Origin: Stentor coeruleus
Taxonomy: Eukaryota > Ciliophora > Heterotrichea > Heterotrichida > Stentoridae
DNA: 64,000 bases
Assembly (NCBI GenBank): GCA_001970955.1
Contig: MPUH01000028.1
Coordinates: 1-64,000 of the forward strand
Reading direction: 5' to 3'
The position numbers were made by a program, and so were the translations under genes. Positions 63,268 to 64,000 of this stretch are shown one piece after another. Below the pieces are notes generated by a model. The model ran no database searches. It had not been told where the DNA came from and was given only the letters and a program-made list of their open reading frames with translations. Numbering within the stretch: the first letter of the stretch is position 1; the number at the start of each line of letters is the position of its first letter.

Positions 63268-64000
63268 ATGAGTCTAAACAAAGCACAATCAGCTTTAGGC
63301 CTAAGAGATTGGGCATTAGAATCAGTCAATGCTCGTATGCGGTCTTCAAATTTCCAATCAGGTTCTCGTTTTGCTTTAGACCCTCGTATATCTCATGAGC
63401 GTAGAATTCAGTTAATAAAAGCATTCGACGAAATCGATGTAGACAAAAGTGGGAAATTATCATATGAAGAAATTTTCAACTATTTAAAAGACATAAACGA
63501 AGAAGTCAGTGAAGAATACGTAAAGACAATTTTTGAAAGCATGGATGCAAACAAAGATGGGCAAGTAAGTATAGAAGAGTTTATAAATACTTACTTAAAT
63601 CAAGTTGATGGTTTATCTGAAGCAGTTGCTAGATTCCGTCAAAAAATCTTAGAAAAACGCCGAGATTTAGAAAGTACAAATAATCAACTTGAAGAAGCTA
63701 TGAAATCTGAAAGAATTAACTCTTGGGGAATTATGGAAGGATCTTTATTAACTGTAAGAGTTGTTGAAGCGCAAAATTTAGTCTCATTTTCAGGTAAACC
63801 AAGTGCATATGTAAACTTGTTATGTGAAAGGCAACAAATTGCTACAAACATAATTAAAAACGAAAGAAATCCGAATTGGGATGAAAGTTTTAGCTTTAAA
63901 ATCAGTTCAGGGAATGGTGAGATTTTAATCCAGGTTTTTAATGAAGGAACTATATCAAAAGATGACCTTTTAGGGACGTCTTCTGTAAGTCTTAAAGAAT
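63268..64000 (+). CDS. EF-hand and C2 domain protein, 5' part (cut by window end)
   Basis: The frame is open from the ATG at 63268 to the window end (244 codons visible). Residues ~48-115 hold two EF-hands with complete loops: DVDKSGKLSYEE and DANKDGQVSIEE, both able to bind calcium. A short helix rich in Arg and Glu follows (~120-150). From ~155 a C2 domain begins (SLLTVRVVEAQNLVSFSGKPSAY...), with NPNWDESFSF, the standard C2 strand-5/6 block. Such EF-hand/C2 proteins link calcium to membranes. The start follows a long G-poor tract. Confidence 0.88.
   Translation, partial: MSLNKAQSALGLRDWALESVNARMRSSNFQSGSRFALDPRISHERRIQLIKAFDEIDVDKSGKLSYEEIFNYLKDINEEVSEEYVKTIFESMDANKDGQVSIEEFINTYLNQVDGLSEAVARFRQKILEKRRDLESTNNQLEEAMKSERINSWGIMEGSLLTVRVVEAQNLVSFSGKPSAYVNLLCERQQIATNIIKNERNPNWDESFSFKISSGNGEILIQVFNEGTISKDDLLGTSSVSLKE

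Noticed and set aside
1-64000. Blepharisma-type code (TGA as Trp)
   Set aside because: No long frame needs TGA read through, and some genes, such as that at 33010-33480, end with TGA.

Overview
The window looks like macronuclear DNA of a heterotrich ciliate, most probably Stentor or a close relative. It is very AT-rich and gene-dense, with short intergenic gaps. The five introns that I can place with confidence are all exactly 15 nt, start GTAA, end AG and carry A at position 10, which is the known Stentor-type intron. TAA, TAG and TGA all act as stops, and no long reading frame needs TGA read as tryptophan, which argues against Blepharisma. The species name is an inference. I see no operons, rRNA, tRNA, CRISPR or virus-like elements.

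Layout. 0-16 kb: mostly minus-strand genes, including a Golgi pH regulator (GPHR), a TMEM184/OST-alpha-like membrane protein with a His/Arg repeat tail, a C2/coiled-coil protein, a HEAT-repeat protein and several small unknowns, plus one plus-strand homeodomain-like gene. 16-24 kb: a SHIPPO-repeat microtubule protein, a CaaX-ended protein with one intron, a doubly acylated MORN protein, and a tail-to-tail pair of zinc-ribbon paralogues. 24-37 kb: a decayed CK1 fragment, two small MGSC-type paralogues, a GDT1/TMEM165 transporter, an acyl-carrier-like protein without its prosthetic-group serine, a 14-3-3 protein, a tandemly duplicated gene pair and an ABHD17-type hydrolase. 37-48 kb: a WD40 protein, an odd poly-A-rich segment with a strong palindrome, two long coiled-coil proteins and a second CK1 pseudogene. 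48-64 kb: a four-module DOMON/cytochrome b561/cytochrome b5/flavin reductase, a head-to-head pair of large Kelch receptor-like proteins flanking a small membrane protein, a taxilin-like protein and the 5' part of an EF-hand/C2 gene.

The genes do not form one pathway. Recurrent themes are cilium and cortex structure (SHIPPO, MORN, coiled coils), calcium and membrane signalling (EF-hand/C2, C2, GDT1, myristoylated proteins) and local gene duplication (four paralogue pairs).

The most unusual large-scale signal is a kilobase-scale sawtooth of G-versus-C strand skew that ignores gene orientation. Stretches almost lacking C switch sharply to stretches almost lacking G, often mid-way between genes but sometimes inside long genes. 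Five single-N positions each sit between two copies of the same sequence; they look like assembly joins and they disturb at least two genes.
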